From Saccharothrix tamanrassetensis (lineage in GTDB: Bacteria; Actinomycetota; Actinomycetes; Mycobacteriales; Pseudonocardiaceae), in contig NZ_JACHJN010000009.1 in assembly GCF_014203665.1 (NCBI RefSeq), positions 62,001 through 126,000 on the forward strand: a stretch of DNA of 64,000 nt, written 5' to 3'. Shown one piece after another: positions 8,649-17,647 of the stretch (within the stretch, counting starts at the first letter, position 1; every line of letters starts with the position of its first letter). The notes under the pieces are model-generated. The model was given only the letters and a program-made list of their open reading frames with translations. It was not told the origin of the DNA and searched no databases. The position numbers were made by a program, and so were the translations under genes.

Positions 8649-10867
8649 GCACCGGGGAGCACGACGCGTTCCGCAAGCTGATGAAGCGGTTGCGGGAGGA
8701 GCAGGGCCGGTCGTTCCGGTCGTTGGCCGAGCACACGAACTACGACCCGAGCCACCTGGCCGGGGTGGAGCGCGGCCGGCGGTCGCCGAAGCTCGACCTC
8801 GCCGAGCAGGTGGACCGGGCGCTGGGCGCGGGTGGGCGGCTCATCGCGACTTTGCGGCGGCGGCCCGCGCAGTTGTCGGCGGTGGTGAGCCCGTTCGTGG
8901 GACGGGAAGAGGAACTCCGGCTGCTGCACGAGGCGGTGGACGGCGACCGGACCGACGGGTCGCCCCGGGTGGTCGTCGTGGAAGGGCCGCCCGGCGTGGG
9001 CAAGACGAGCCTGGCGCTGCGGGTGGCGCACGACGTGAAGGAGCGGCACCCGGACGGGCAGGTCTACGCGAACCTGCACGGCTACTCGCCGGCGCGGGCC
9101 CCGGCGCACCCGGCCGACGTGCTGGAGGAGTTCCTGTCGGCGTTGGGGCTGCGGGACATCCCGCCGGGCCTGGACGAGCGGGCCACCACGTTCCGCTCGG
9201 TGCTGGACGGCCGGCGGGTGCTGATCGTGCTGGACAACGCGGCGCGGGTGGAGCAGGTGGAGCCGCTGCTGCCGGGGTCGGCCTCGTGCACGGTGCTGGT
9301 GACCAGCCGGCGCGAGCTGACCGGGCTGGCGGTGCGGAACGGGGTCACCAGGCTGACCGTGCGCCCGATGACGCCGGTCGAGTCGACCACCCTGGTGCGC
9401 GGTGTGATCGGGGAGCGGGCCGCCGCCGAGCCGGAGGCGGTGGACGTGCTGGTGGAGCGGTGCGGGCGGCTGCCGTTGGCGCTGCGGATCGCCGGGGAGT
9501 GGGTGGCCCGGCGTCCCGGTCACGCGGTGCACGACCTGGCGGCGCGGCTCGCGGACGAGCAGCACCGGTTGGACGGCCTGGACACCGGGGACCGGTCGAC
9601 CGCGATGCGGGCGGTGATCGGGTGGTCCTACCGGGAGCTGCCGGAGCAGGCCGCTCGGCTGTTCCGGCTGCTGGGCCTGTACCGGGGGGTGCACTTCAGC
9701 GTCGACTCGGCGGCGGCGTCGGCCGGGTTGCCGCACGAGGTGACGCGACGGCTGCTGGAGGAACTGGCGTCGGTGCACCTGGTGGAGCCGTGTGCGCCGG
9801 GCCGGTACCGGCTGCACGACCTGCTGCGGGCCTACGCGGCCGAGCAGGCGGAGGTCGCCGAGTCGGAGGCGTCGCGGGAGGCGGCTGTCCGCCGGTTGGT
9901 CGAGTGGTACGTGCACACCGCACGGGCGGCCGGGCGGATGCTGGCCCCGCACCGGGCGGTCCCCTTCACCCTGCCTCGCGTGTCGGAGGGGGTGGAGCCG
10001 GCCAGGTTCGTGTCCGACCTGACCGCGCTGGCCTGGTGCGACACCGAGTCGGACAACTTCGCGCCGATGATCCGGCTGGCCTACCGGTACCGGCAGTGGA
10101 CGCCGGCCTGGCAGTTGGCCGTGGTGCTGTGGGACTGGCTCCAGGTGCGCAAGCCGTTGTCGGTGTGGATCGAGACGCACGAGGCGGCGTTGCGGGCGGC
10201 GCGGCGGGCGTTGGACGCGGAGGCGGACGCCTGGGTGTGCACGAACCTCGCGCAGGCGTTCCACCAGCAGCGGTGCTTCGACGCGAGTCGGGCGCGGTAC
10301 GAGTACGCGCTGGAGGTGCGGCGGCGCCGGGACGACCTGCACGGGCAGGCCTGGACGTTGGCGGGGCTGGTGTTCCTGTCCGTGGACGAGAGGCGGATGG
10401 CCGAGGCGCTGGACTGCGCCGAGCAGTCGTTGCGGATCTTCGCCGAGGTCGGCGACCAGGAGGGCACCGCCGAGGTGCTGCTGGCGCGGGTGGACGCGTG
10501 GCGGGCGGGCGCGCCGGACCGGGTCGGCGAGGCGGAGGAGCAGGTGCGCGAGGCGTTGGGGCTGTTCGAGGCGCTGGAGATCCACGACGGGCAGGGGCGG
10601 GCGTGGCTCAAGCTCGCGGCGCTGTTCGAGGAGCGCGGTGAGCTGGTGCAGGCGTTGCAGGCCGCCGGGCGGGCGCTGGACGCGTACCGGCGGGGCGGGG
10701 ACCGGCGGGGTGAGGCGGACGCGTTGCTGCGGCAGGCGGACCTGCTGGACGCGGCCGGGCAGTCGGGGCGTCCGGAGCGGGAACAGGCGTGGGAGCTGTA
10801 CGACCTGCTGTCGGATCCGCGTGCGGACGAGATCATCCAGCGGGTGCAGTCGGTCCGGCCGGAGTGA
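8642..10867 (+). CDS. HTH (XRE)-NB-ARC-TPR STAND regulator
   Basis: 741 residues starting at GTG 8642. Residues about 8-70 form an XRE-type helix-turn-helix (SFRSLAEHTNYDPSHLAGVERGRRSPKL, shown split here by features). A NB-ARC/AfsR-type ATPase follows, with Walker A GPPGVGKT at 115-122, Walker B-like VLIVLDNA and the GxPLAL motif (RLPLALRIAGE). The C-terminal 300 residues are TPR-like helices. This is the SARP-ATPase layout, with an XRE DNA-binding domain in place of a BTAD output domain. It is likely an ATP-gated transcription switch; the target is unknown. Its 3' end runs 35 bp into the opposite-strand permease gene. Confidence 0.85.
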   Translation: MLSTGEHDAFRKLMKRLREEQGRSFRSLAEHTNYDPSHLAGVERGRRSPKLDLAEQVDRALGAGGRLIATLRRRPAQLSAVVSPFVGREEELRLLHEAVDGDRTDGSPRVVVVEGPPGVGKTSLALRVAHDVKERHPDGQVYANLHGYSPARAPAHPADVLEEFLSALGLRDIPPGLDERATTFRSVLDGRRVLIVLDNAARVEQVEPLLPGSASCTVLVTSRRELTGLAVRNGVTRLTVRPMTPVESTTLVRGVIGERAAAEPEAVDVLVERCGRLPLALRIAGEWVARRPGHAVHDLAARLADEQHRLDGLDTGDRSTAMRAVIGWSYRELPEQAARLFRLLGLYRGVHFSVDSAAASAGLPHEVTRRLLEELASVHLVEPCAPGRYRLHDLLRAYAAEQAEVAESEASREAAVRRLVEWYVHTARAAGRMLAPHRAVPFTLPRVSEGVEPARFVSDLTALAWCDTESDNFAPMIRLAYRYRQWTPAWQLAVVLWDWLQVRKPLSVWIETHEAALRAARRALDAEADAWVCTNLAQAFHQQRCFDASRARYEYALEVRRRRDDLHGQAWTLAGLVFLSVDERRMAEALDCAEQSLRIFAEVGDQEGTAEVLLARVDAWRAGAPDRVGEAEEQVREALGLFEALEIHDGQGRAWLKLAALFEERGELVQALQAAGRALDAYRRGGDRRGEADALLRQADLLDAAGQSGRPEREQAWELYDLLSDPRADEIIQRVQSVRPE

Positions 10868-12182
10868 CGGGTCTCCGCGGGCGCAGGACCGTGGTGGTCA
10901 GGGCGGTGTAGAGGGCGGCGGCGACGAGGAATGCCGTTGCCGCGCCGAGGAAGTGACCGGCGATCGTCGCGGCGACCAGCGCGGAGGTGCCGGCCGGGTT
11001 GACGCGGCCGTAGCCCCCGTCCGGGTTCGTCAGGTCCGGTGCCGAGTAGCCGTCCCGGCGGTGCAGCAGGAGGTCGGCGACGAAGATCGCGGACCAGGCC
11101 GCGGCCACGGTGCCGAGCGCGGACAGGAACGCCTGCCACGGGCCGAGGAAGTCCGGTGCCCGGAACACCACGTAGCTGCCGAAGGCGACGACCAGGACGG
11201 CGTCGACGACGACCGTGAGCGGTCGGCGGATGCGCACGCCCAGGGCTTGCAGCGCCAGGCCGGACGAGTAGACGCCGAGCGTGCCGGACGCGACCAGGCT
11301 GAGCAGCACTGCGGTCAGGAACGGCAGCAGGAACCACGTGGGCAGGCGGTCGGCCAGGGCGCCGATCGGGTCGGTGGCGGCGGTGGCGGCCAGTTCGGGG
11401 TCGGCGCTGAGCAGGACGCCGGCCGTCATCAGGACCAGCGGGGCGAGCGCGCCGCCGAGCGCGGTCCAGCCGGCGACGGCGCGCGGTGACGACGTGCGGG
11501 GCAGGTAGCGGCTGTAGTCCGCGCCGCCGGTGATCCAGCCCAGGCCGGTCGCGGCGGCCACCAGGGCGACACCACTGAGGATCGCGGTGGCGCCGCCGCC
11601 GGTCGGCAGGTTCGCCGGGTCGACGCCGGGCAGCACCATGGCGAGGTAGCCGGCGGTCATCACGGCGAGGGCGACGGTGATCCACCGGTGCACGCGCGTG
11701 ATCACGTGCAGGCCGTAGACGCCCAGGACCACCGATGCCCCGGTGACCAGCACGAACCCCAGGACGAGGGACAGCCCGGCGTTGACGCCCAGGCGGGTGA
11801 GGACGGTGCGGGCGGACAGCGCGCCCAGGGTGACGGCGAGGGTTTCCCAGCCGATCAGGGCCAGGTAGTTCAGCGCGCCGGGCAGGGCGTTGCCGTGCAC
11901 GCCGAACGCGGCGCGGGAGAGCACCATGGTGGGAGCGCCGCCCTTGGTGCCGGCCACCGCGACCAGGCCGAGCAGCGGGTACGACAGCAGCACGCCGAGG
12001 GTGATCGCGATCAGCGCCTGCCACCAGCCCAGGCCGAGCGCCACCACGTACACGCCGGTCGTGACGCCGTAGATGCCCAGGTTGGCGGCGGCCCACGGCC
12101 AGAACTGGCGGCGCGGCGTGCCGTGGCGCTCGGCGTCGGTGATCCAGTCGATGCCGGTCTGCTCCACGGTCCACCTGCTCAT
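10833..12182 (-). CDS. NCS1-family purine/pyrimidine permease
   Basis: Sodium or proton symporter of the nucleobase-cation-symport-1 family (CodB-like), 449 residues with about 12 hydrophobic segments. Recognisable parts are the N-terminal WPWAAANLGIYGVTTG, the substrate-site region SRAAFGVHGN and GWITGGADYSRYLPRTSS near the middle. Its ATG overlaps the nucleoside hydrolase stop (ATGA). The pair therefore looks like a salvage operon importing bases or nucleosides. The substrate cannot be assigned from sequence alone. Confidence 0.85.
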   Translation of the reverse strand: MSRWTVEQTGIDWITDAERHGTPRRQFWPWAAANLGIYGVTTGVYVVALGLGWWQALIAITLGVLLSYPLLGLVAVAGTKGGAPTMVLSRAAFGVHGNALPGALNYLALIGWETLAVTLGALSARTVLTRLGVNAGLSLVLGFVLVTGASVVLGVYGLHVITRVHRWITVALAVMTAGYLAMVLPGVDPANLPTGGGATAILSGVALVAAATGLGWITGGADYSRYLPRTSSPRAVAGWTALGGALAPLVLMTAGVLLSADPELAATAATDPIGALADRLPTWFLLPFLTAVLLSLVASGTLGVYSSGLALQALGVRIRRPLTVVVDAVLVVAFGSYVVFRAPDFLGPWQAFLSALGTVAAAWSAIFVADLLLHRRDGYSAPDLTNPDGGYGRVNPAGTSALVAATIAGHFLGAATAFLVAAALYTALTTTVLRPRRPVTPAGPTAPAG

Positions 12183-13162
12183 GGCGGCGATCCTCCCGGA
12201 CCGCCGGTGAGGGTGCGCAGGAGGCGGCGGAGCACCTCGTCGGTGCGGGCTTCGAGCACCACCTCGACCGGTGGTCTGGGCGGCAGCGCCACGCCGAACC
12301 GCACCGGGCGCCGGTCGGTGAGCAGCCGGCCCCGGCAGTGGCCGGCGGTCTCGCAGGTGACCTCCAGTTCCTGGGTGACCAGGGCGAGGCCCGGGTCCAG
12401 CGCGATCGCGGCGGCCACCACGTCGTCCAGCCGGCAGCCCCGCCGGCCGTGCTCCTCGGTCTGCGCGTCGACGTAGTGCCCCATCCAGTCGGCGACCCGG
12501 CGGGCCGGCGGCGTGCTCGCGGCCTCCACCGCCGCCACCCAGCCGGCGTCCGCCCAGGCCCCGGCGGTCGCGTCCACCGGGACCAGGGTCAGCGGGAACC
12601 CGGCGGCCAGCACGTGCTCGGCGGCCTCCGGGTCGTGGAAGGCGTTGGCGTCGGCGAACGGCGTGACGTTGCCGTGCTCGGTGAACGAGCCGCCCATCCA
12701 CACCACCCGGCGGAGCAGTCGCGGGAGGCGGGGCTCCAGGTCGAGCGCGAGCGCGAGGTTGGTCAGCGGGCCGAGTTCCAGCACGGTCAGCTCGCCGGGG
12801 CGGTCCCGGGCCAGCCGCACCAGTTGCTCCGCGGCGGACTCCCGGACCGGCGTCCCGGCCGGCGGCGGGCCCGCCCGGCCGCCCAGCCCGTCCGGTCCGT
12901 GCACGACCTGGCCGCTGAGCTCGGGCGCGGGCTCCCGGCCGTTCCACATCCGGGTCGCGCCGACCGCGACCGGCACCCGGTCCCAGCCCACCAGCTCCAG
13001 CACCCGCAGCGTGTTCACGGCGGCGGCCTCGGCGGGCAGGTTGCCGTGCACGCTGCCGGCCGCGACCAGGTCCGCCCGCAGGCCGGCCAGGTGGATCAGC
13101 GCGAGGGCGTCGTCCAGGCCCGGGTCGGTGTGCACGACGAGCGGGTGGCGGCGGTTGTCCAT
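12179..13162 (-). CDS. Inosine/uridine-preferring nucleoside hydrolase
   Basis: 327 residues that hydrolyse the N-glycosidic bond of nucleosides to ribose and base. The calcium-binding signature of the family is present near the N-terminus (VVHTDPGLDDALAL). Further family marks are GPLTNLALAL, VVWMGGSF and the late Asp in CRLDDVVAAAIALDP. It is the first gene of the pair with the NCS1 permease. A tandem TGACCACG lies 50-70 bases upstream and could be a regulator site. Confidence 0.9.
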   Translation of the reverse strand: MDNRRHPLVVHTDPGLDDALALIHLAGLRADLVAAGSVHGNLPAEAAAVNTLRVLELVGWDRVPVAVGATRMWNGREPAPELSGQVVHGPDGLGGRAGPPPAGTPVRESAAEQLVRLARDRPGELTVLELGPLTNLALALDLEPRLPRLLRRVVWMGGSFTEHGNVTPFADANAFHDPEAAEHVLAAGFPLTLVPVDATAGAWADAGWVAAVEAASTPPARRVADWMGHYVDAQTEEHGRRGCRLDDVVAAAIALDPGLALVTQELEVTCETAGHCRGRLLTDRRPVRFGVALPPRPPVEVVLEARTDEVLRRLLRTLTGGPGGSPP

Positions 13163-13780
13163 GGCGGTCCATGGTGGGCGCGGACGGGCGGCGGGTCACG
13201 CGTGCGCGCGTTTTGACCACGACTGACCACGCCACCCGATTCCGGTGCGGCTCGCGGGCCTGCATAGTTGCCGGTGGACCGGCCCGTCAGCGTGGGGGTG
13301 TTGACGGTTCCGGCGAGGCGGCCGGGGACTCTCCCCCCTGTGCCGCCGCGGTGGTGCCCGGCGGGACGGATGGGGGCCTGCCCCGCCGGGCACGCCGAAC
13401 CCCCGTCCCGGTGTCCTCGGCCGCTGGGCGGCAGGTTTCCGGTGCTCGGTGGGCGGTCGGTCGATTTGGGGCGGTGAACGGTCGGTCCGCCGGCCGTCCT
13501 CGCGGTGGCGTGGGTCACTTCCGGGGCCGGCGCACGGCTCGGCTGAGCACGCTGAGCACGTTTTTGCGGGGTTTCGGGTCCGCCATGTCACCCGGACGGC
13601 AGCATCGCCGGGCCGAACTCCCGAAAAGCGGTATCGACCGGTCACCGATCGGTCCGCGCCGTCGATCGCAGGCACCCGCTGAGCCGGCGGGCGGCAGGGT
13701 AGCCGGGTGGTAGGCCTTATGCAGAGCACGAGTCGAAACGCGGCGGGCCCAACCGCCGTGGTTGCCGAGGAGGCCCTGGC
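13163..13780. other. 618-bp non-coding gap
   Basis: Divergent spacer between the nucleoside hydrolase gene and the hypothetical gene at 13781. It holds the TGACCACG tandem at 13214-13231. The open frames here have no ribosome site and poor codon bias; I see no RNA gene. Confidence 0.5.
13214..13231 (-). promoter_or_regulatory. Tandem TGACCACG site upstream of nucleoside hydrolase
   Basis: Two identical TGACCACG octamers start 10 bp apart (13214 and 13224), one helical turn, and lie 52-70 bases before the hydrolase start. The spacing suits a regulator binding one face of DNA; the regulator is unknown. Confidence 0.3.
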
Positions 13781-14398
13781 GTGAGCAGCACACCAGCACG
13801 GATCGCGGACACCGGCGAAGCACGGGCGCTGTCGTCCACCGCGATCCCGGTTCCGGAACTGCCCGGCTCCGTGGCGGAGTTGGCGGCCGCCGCGGCCGTG
13901 CGGCTCGGCTGGCACGGGGTGGTGCTGCCCGAGATGGTGCTGATGGGGCGCAAGGTCGTCGTCGTCGCCGAACTGCTCGCCGACGCGCACGCCGAGCGGG
14001 TGTGCCTGGGCGCGGACCCCGAGTCGGACCGCACCACGGTGTCCACCTGGGTGTGGCCCGAGATGGACGGCCGGGTGCCACCGGCCGCCGTGCGGATCGT
14101 CGGGGTGCTGGCGGTGGCCCGTCACTGGCGGACCGCGCTGGCGTCGGCCGTGCCGTTCGCCCGGTTCGGCAACGCGGCGGCCGTGCTGCCCTCCTCGGTC
14201 GCGTTCACCCACGACTACCTGGCCAACTGCCTGCCCCGGGTCCGTCGGTACGGCGTGTCCGTGCTGCTGGCGGACGAGGAGTGCGACCTGTCGACGGACG
14301 TCGCCGGCCGCAACGAGACCGTGCCGGTGGAGGACACCGCGACCACCCGTTGGGTGAATGAACTGGTCTACGAGCAGCTGCTGGTTTCCGCGTCCTGA
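13781..14398 (+). CDS. Hypothetical protein, 205 aa
   Basis: I do not recognise the family. GTG 13781 has GAGGAGG at 13767-13773 as ribosome site. The protein is soluble and Ala/Val-rich. It shows an Ala-rich helix (SVAELAAAAAVRLGWHG), a segment VGVLAVARHWRTALASAVPFARFG split by turns and an acidic C-terminus (EDTATTRWVNELVYEQLL). There are no signal peptide, membrane helices or cysteine motifs. Codon bias is that of a normal gene here. The following reductase gene has its own promoter, so no operon is implied. Confidence 0.75.
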   Translation: MSSTPARIADTGEARALSSTAIPVPELPGSVAELAAAAAVRLGWHGVVLPEMVLMGRKVVVVAELLADAHAERVCLGADPESDRTTVSTWVWPEMDGRVPPAAVRIVGVLAVARHWRTALASAVPFARFGNAAAVLPSSVAFTHDYLANCLPRVRRYGVSVLLADEECDLSTDVAGRNETVPVEDTATTRWVNELVYEQLLVSAS

Positions 14399-14400
14399 TC

Positions 14401-14406
14401 TACCGT
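14401..14406 (+). promoter_or_regulatory. -10 element of leaderless NAD(P)-binding protein gene
   Basis: TACCGT ends 7 bases before ATG 14414 and no Shine-Dalgarno sequence is present, the pattern of a leaderless transcript. Confidence 0.5.
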
Positions 14407-14413
14407 CGGTCAC

Positions 14414-15046
14414 ATGCACCTGGTGATCGCGGGCGGGCACGGCAGGATCGCACTGCTGGTGGCGGAGTTGTCGGCCGGCCGGGGTGACCGGGTCACCTCA
14501 CTGGTGCGCAACCCGGACCACTTCGACGACGTCCGCGCCACCGGGGCCTCCCCGGTGCTGTGCGACCTGGAGGCGGTGAACGTCGCCCAGGTCGCCGCGG
14601 TGCTGAGCGGGGCGGATGCCGCCCTGTTCGCCGCCGGTGCGGGGCCGGGCAGCGGCGTGGCGCGCAAGGACACCGTGGACCGCGCGGCTTCGGCGCTGTT
14701 CGCGGCCGGTGCGCAGGCGGCCGGGGTGTCGCGGTTCGTGCAGATCAGCACGGGCGGCATCGGCCGGGTGACCGGCGACGAGGTGTTCGACGCCTACCTG
14801 GCCGCCAAGGGCGCCGCCGAGGAGGACCTGCGGGAACGCCCGTTGGACTGGACGATCCTGCGGCCGGGTCGGCTGCTCGACTCGGCGGGTACCGGGCTGG
14901 TGACGCTGGCCGAGACGCCGTTGAGCGGGTCGGTCCCCCGTGCGGACGTGGCGGGTGTGGTGGTCGCGCTGCTGGACCGCCCGGCGACCGTCCGCCGGAC
15001 CTACGAGTTGATCTCCGGGACGACACCGATCGAGTCGGCGTTCTAG
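14414..15046 (+). CDS. NAD(P)-binding (atypical SDR) oxidoreductase
   Basis: 210 residues of the NAD(P)H-binding family PF13460. The nucleotide loop AGGHGRIA is at residues 6-13, followed by LVRNPDH, the Rossmann strand ALFAAGAG and the late conserved segment LDWTILRPGRLLD. Such proteins resemble YtfG/YwnB quinone or flavin reductases. The substrate is unknown. The last codon pair and stop share CTAG with the stop of the convergent oxidase gene. Confidence 0.82.
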   Translation: MHLVIAGGHGRIALLVAELSAGRGDRVTSLVRNPDHFDDVRATGASPVLCDLEAVNVAQVAAVLSGADAALFAAGAGPGSGVARKDTVDRAASALFAAGAQAAGVSRFVQISTGGIGRVTGDEVFDAYLAAKGAAEEDLRERPLDWTILRPGRLLDSAGTGLVTLAETPLSGSVPRADVAGVVVALLDRPATVRRTYELISGTTPIESAF

Positions 15047-16320
15047 CCGAGGACGCGGTCCAGGTAGCCGTTGGTGAACTTGCCGTCGGGATCCACCTCG
15101 GCGCGCACCCGGCGGAAGTCCTCGAAGTGCGGGTAGACCGGGGCCAGCGTGGTCGAGGTCCGGCTGTGCAGCTTGCCCCAGTGCGGCCGGCCGCCGACCG
15201 CGGTGGCGATCTTCTCGAACGCGTCGAAGTACTGCTCGTACGGCATCCCGAGGTACTGGTGGACGGCGATGTACGCGGTGTCGCGGCCGTTCGCGGTGGA
15301 CAGCCAGATGTCGTCGCCCTGGGCGACGCGCACCTCCACCGGGACGATGACGCCGTGGTCCAGCCGGGCCACCGCGGTGCGCAGCTCGCGGAGCACGTCG
15401 TGCAGGTCGGCGCGCGGGACGGCGTACTCGGACTCGACGAACCGGACGCGGCGGGGCGTGACGAACACCTTGTGCGACACGTCCCGGTAGACGCGCTCGG
15501 AGACGAGGTTGCCGCAGACCCGGTTGAGCGTCCTCGTGGTGCGCGGTACGGCTCGGGCGATCCGGCAGACCAGGCCGAACGCGCCGTTCTCCAGCACCTC
15601 GTACTCGTAGAAGCGGCGGAAGCGGGACAGCGGCGCCGGCTCCTCGTCCACCCGGTTGTTGCGCTTCACGATCACGTCGTCGCTGTGCGGGAACCAGTGG
15701 AACTCGACGTGGTCCTCGACGGCGGTCAGGTGGTCGAACTCGTCGAGCACCTGGTCCAGCCGACCGGGGGACTCCCTGGCGTGCAGCACGAACGCCGGCA
15801 CGCAGTGCAGGGTGACGGTGCTGATCACGCCGAGCGCGCCCAGGCCGACGCGGGCGGCGTGGAACAGGTCCGGGCGCTCCTCGGCCGAGCAGCGGACCTG
15901 CTCGCCGTTCGCCAGGACCAGCTCCATGGCCGTGATCCGGGTGGCGAGGCCGCCGAGCTTCGCGCCGGTGCCGTGGGTGCCGGTGGACGTCGCGCCGGCG
16001 ATCGTCTGCGCGTCGATGTCGCCGAGGTTGGGCATGGCCAGGCCGAGGCCGTCGAGCAGGGCGTTCAGCCGGCGCAGGGTGGTGCCGGCGCGGACCGTGA
16101 CGAGGGGGCCGGAGACGTCGGCGATGCCGGTCCACGCGTCCAGGTCCAGTGCCACCTGCGGGGCGGCGGCGATGTCGGTGAACGAGTGGCCGCTGCCGCG
16201 CGGGCGCACGCTGCTCGCCGCGGCGACGGCCTCGGCGATCGCGTCGGCGCTCGCCGGGTGCTCGACCCGGTGTGGATTCGCGGACGCGGTGCGCGCCCAG
16301 TTCGTCCACGGCGTCGCCAT
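15043..16320 (-). CDS. FAD-linked sugar-lactone oxidase (D-arabinono-1,4-lactone oxidase family)
   Basis: 425 residues of the vanillyl-alcohol-oxidase fold. The FAD-binding loop RPRGSGHSFTD is near residue 45, where the His-Ser pair is the usual flavin attachment region. The C-terminal ALO domain carries the active-site motif HWGK (in RPHWGKLHS). Relatives oxidise aldono-lactones or alditols with oxygen. ATG 16320 was chosen because GGAGGT lies 5 bases upstream; an upstream extension would cross the operator dyad. It is divergent from a PLP aldolase/deaminase gene, a common actinobacterial pairing that suggests a shared pathway. Confidence 0.87.
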   Translation of the reverse strand: MATPWTNWARTASANPHRVEHPASADAIAEAVAAASSVRPRGSGHSFTDIAAAPQVALDLDAWTGIADVSGPLVTVRAGTTLRRLNALLDGLGLAMPNLGDIDAQTIAGATSTGTHGTGAKLGGLATRITAMELVLANGEQVRCSAEERPDLFHAARVGLGALGVISTVTLHCVPAFVLHARESPGRLDQVLDEFDHLTAVEDHVEFHWFPHSDDVIVKRNNRVDEEPAPLSRFRRFYEYEVLENGAFGLVCRIARAVPRTTRTLNRVCGNLVSERVYRDVSHKVFVTPRRVRFVESEYAVPRADLHDVLRELRTAVARLDHGVIVPVEVRVAQGDDIWLSTANGRDTAYIAVHQYLGMPYEQYFDAFEKIATAVGGRPHWGKLHSRTSTTLAPVYPHFEDFRRVRAEVDPDGKFTNGYLDRVLG

Positions 16321-16354
16321 GCCCACCTCCGGTGTGACGGGATCCACGAACCGT

Positions 16355-16373
16355 AGGTGAAACAGATTCACCT
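16355..16373. promoter_or_regulatory. Operator-like dyad between divergent oxidase and PLP enzyme genes
   Basis: Perfect inverted repeat AGGTGAA-N5-TTCACCT. It overlaps the -35 region predicted from the TACCGT -10 element (16380-16385) of the rightward gene and lies 35 bases from the leftward start. A dimeric repressor here would control both genes. Confidence 0.55.
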
Positions 16374-16379
16374 TTCAAG

Positions 16380-16385
16380 TACCGT
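16380..16385 (+). promoter_or_regulatory. -10 element of leaderless PLP-enzyme gene
   Basis: TACCGT ends 7 bases before ATG 16393; there is no Shine-Dalgarno sequence. This decides the start over GTG 16384 and over an in-frame GTG inside the dyad. Confidence 0.5.
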
Positions 16386-16392
16386 GAGCCAC

Positions 16393-17580
16393 ATGCAACC
16401 CCGTAGCCGACTCGACGGCGCGACGAAGGAGTTCGACCCCCCGTTCGCCGTCGTCGACCTGGACGCGTTCGACCACAACGCGGCCGACCTCGTGCGCCGG
16501 GCCGGCGGGAAGCCGGTGCGGGTGGCGAGCAAGTCGGTGCGGGTCCGCCGGCTGCTGGAACGGGTGCTGGCGCGGCCGGGGTTCGCCGGGGTCATGTGCT
16601 ACTCGCTCGCCGAGGCGTTGTGGCTGTCGTCCGAGGACGTGTGCGACGACCTGCTGGTCGCCTACCCGACGGTGGACCACGGGGCGTTGCGCGCGCTGGC
16701 GTCGGACGAGGAGGCGCGGCGGCGGGTCACGATCATGGTCGACTCGGTGGAGCACCTGGACCTGGTGTCCGCGGCGTTGGGTGCCGGGCACCCGGAGGTG
16801 CGGGTCTGCCTGGAGCTCGACGTGTCCTGGCGGCCCGCGCCCGGCCTGCACGTCGGGCCACGTCGATCGCCGGTCCACACGGCTCGGGACGCCCGGGTGC
16901 TGGCGGAGCGCATCGGCGAGCGAACCGGGTTCCGGCTGGTCGGGGTGATGGCGTACGAGGGGCAGATCGCCGGGCTGGGTGATTCGCCGCCCGGCCGGCC
17001 GGTGCGCGGGGTGGCGCTGCGGTGGATGCAGCGCCGGTCGGCGGCCGAGTTGGTCGAGCGGCGGGGTGCCGCGGTGGCGGCGGTGCGGCGGGTGGCGGAC
17101 CTGGAGTTCGTGAACGGTGGCGGGACCGGGAGCCTGGAGGTCACCGCCGCCGACGCCTCGGTCACCGAGCTCGCGGCCGGGTCGGGGTTGGTCGGGCCGA
17201 CGTTGTTCGACGGGTACCGGGGGTTCCGGCCGCGGCCGGCCGTGCTGTTCGCGCTGCCGGTGGTGCGGCGGCCCAAGCGGCAGGTGGCGACGTTGTTCTC
17301 CGGCGGGTACATCGCCTCCGGGACGGCCACCGCCGACCGCCAGCCGACGCCCTACCTGCCACCGGGGTTGAAGTTGCTGCCGCTGGAAGGCGCGGGCGAG
17401 GTGCAGACGCCGGTGGCGGGCAAGGCCGCGGACTCGCTGGCGTTGGGTGACCGGGTGTGGCTCCGGCACGCCAAGGCCGGTGAGTTGGCCGAGCGGTTCA
17501 CGCACTACCACGTCGTCAAGGGGGACGTGGTAGTGCGGACCGTGCCGACCTACCGGGGTGAAGGGCGGTCGTTCGGCTGA
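16393..17580 (+). CDS. PLP-dependent amino acid deaminase/aldolase (D-threonine aldolase-like)
   Basis: 395 residues with an N-terminal alanine-racemase-type barrel and a C-terminal D-serine-dehydratase-like domain (fold-type III PLP enzymes). The PLP lysine is in RVASKSVRVRR. Cofactor-binding segments FVNGGGTGS and GYIASGTAT (metal/phosphate region) are clear, and a C-terminal His (THYHVVKGD) suggests the metal site. It is annotated in relatives as amino acid deaminase/aldolase. The substrate is not known, and its pairing with the divergent lactone oxidase is the only pathway hint. Confidence 0.85.
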   Translation: MQPRSRLDGATKEFDPPFAVVDLDAFDHNAADLVRRAGGKPVRVASKSVRVRRLLERVLARPGFAGVMCYSLAEALWLSSEDVCDDLLVAYPTVDHGALRALASDEEARRRVTIMVDSVEHLDLVSAALGAGHPEVRVCLELDVSWRPAPGLHVGPRRSPVHTARDARVLAERIGERTGFRLVGVMAYEGQIAGLGDSPPGRPVRGVALRWMQRRSAAELVERRGAAVAAVRRVADLEFVNGGGTGSLEVTAADASVTELAAGSGLVGPTLFDGYRGFRPRPAVLFALPVVRRPKRQVATLFSGGYIASGTATADRQPTPYLPPGLKLLPLEGAGEVQTPVAGKAADSLALGDRVWLRHAKAGELAERFTHYHVVKGDVVVRTVPTYRGEGRSFG

Positions 17581-17647
17581 GCCGTCGTCCGGCTGGGTGG
17601 CTGTACGGCTGAGCCGTCGTTCGGCTGGGTGGTTGTCCGGCTGGGCC

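Noticed and set aside
10833..10867. Frameshift at the end of the HTH-NB-ARC or permease gene
   Set aside because: Both frames are complete; the 35-bp overlap is a normal convergent tail overlap.
13163..13780. Small RNA or short gene in the 618-bp gap
   Set aside because: No terminator plus promoter pair and no frame with a ribosome site was found.
15043..15046. Functional signal in the CTAG shared by two convergent stops (also at 28296-28299)
   Set aside because: CTAG is its own reverse complement, so convergent TAG stops easily share it; two cases do not exceed chance clearly.
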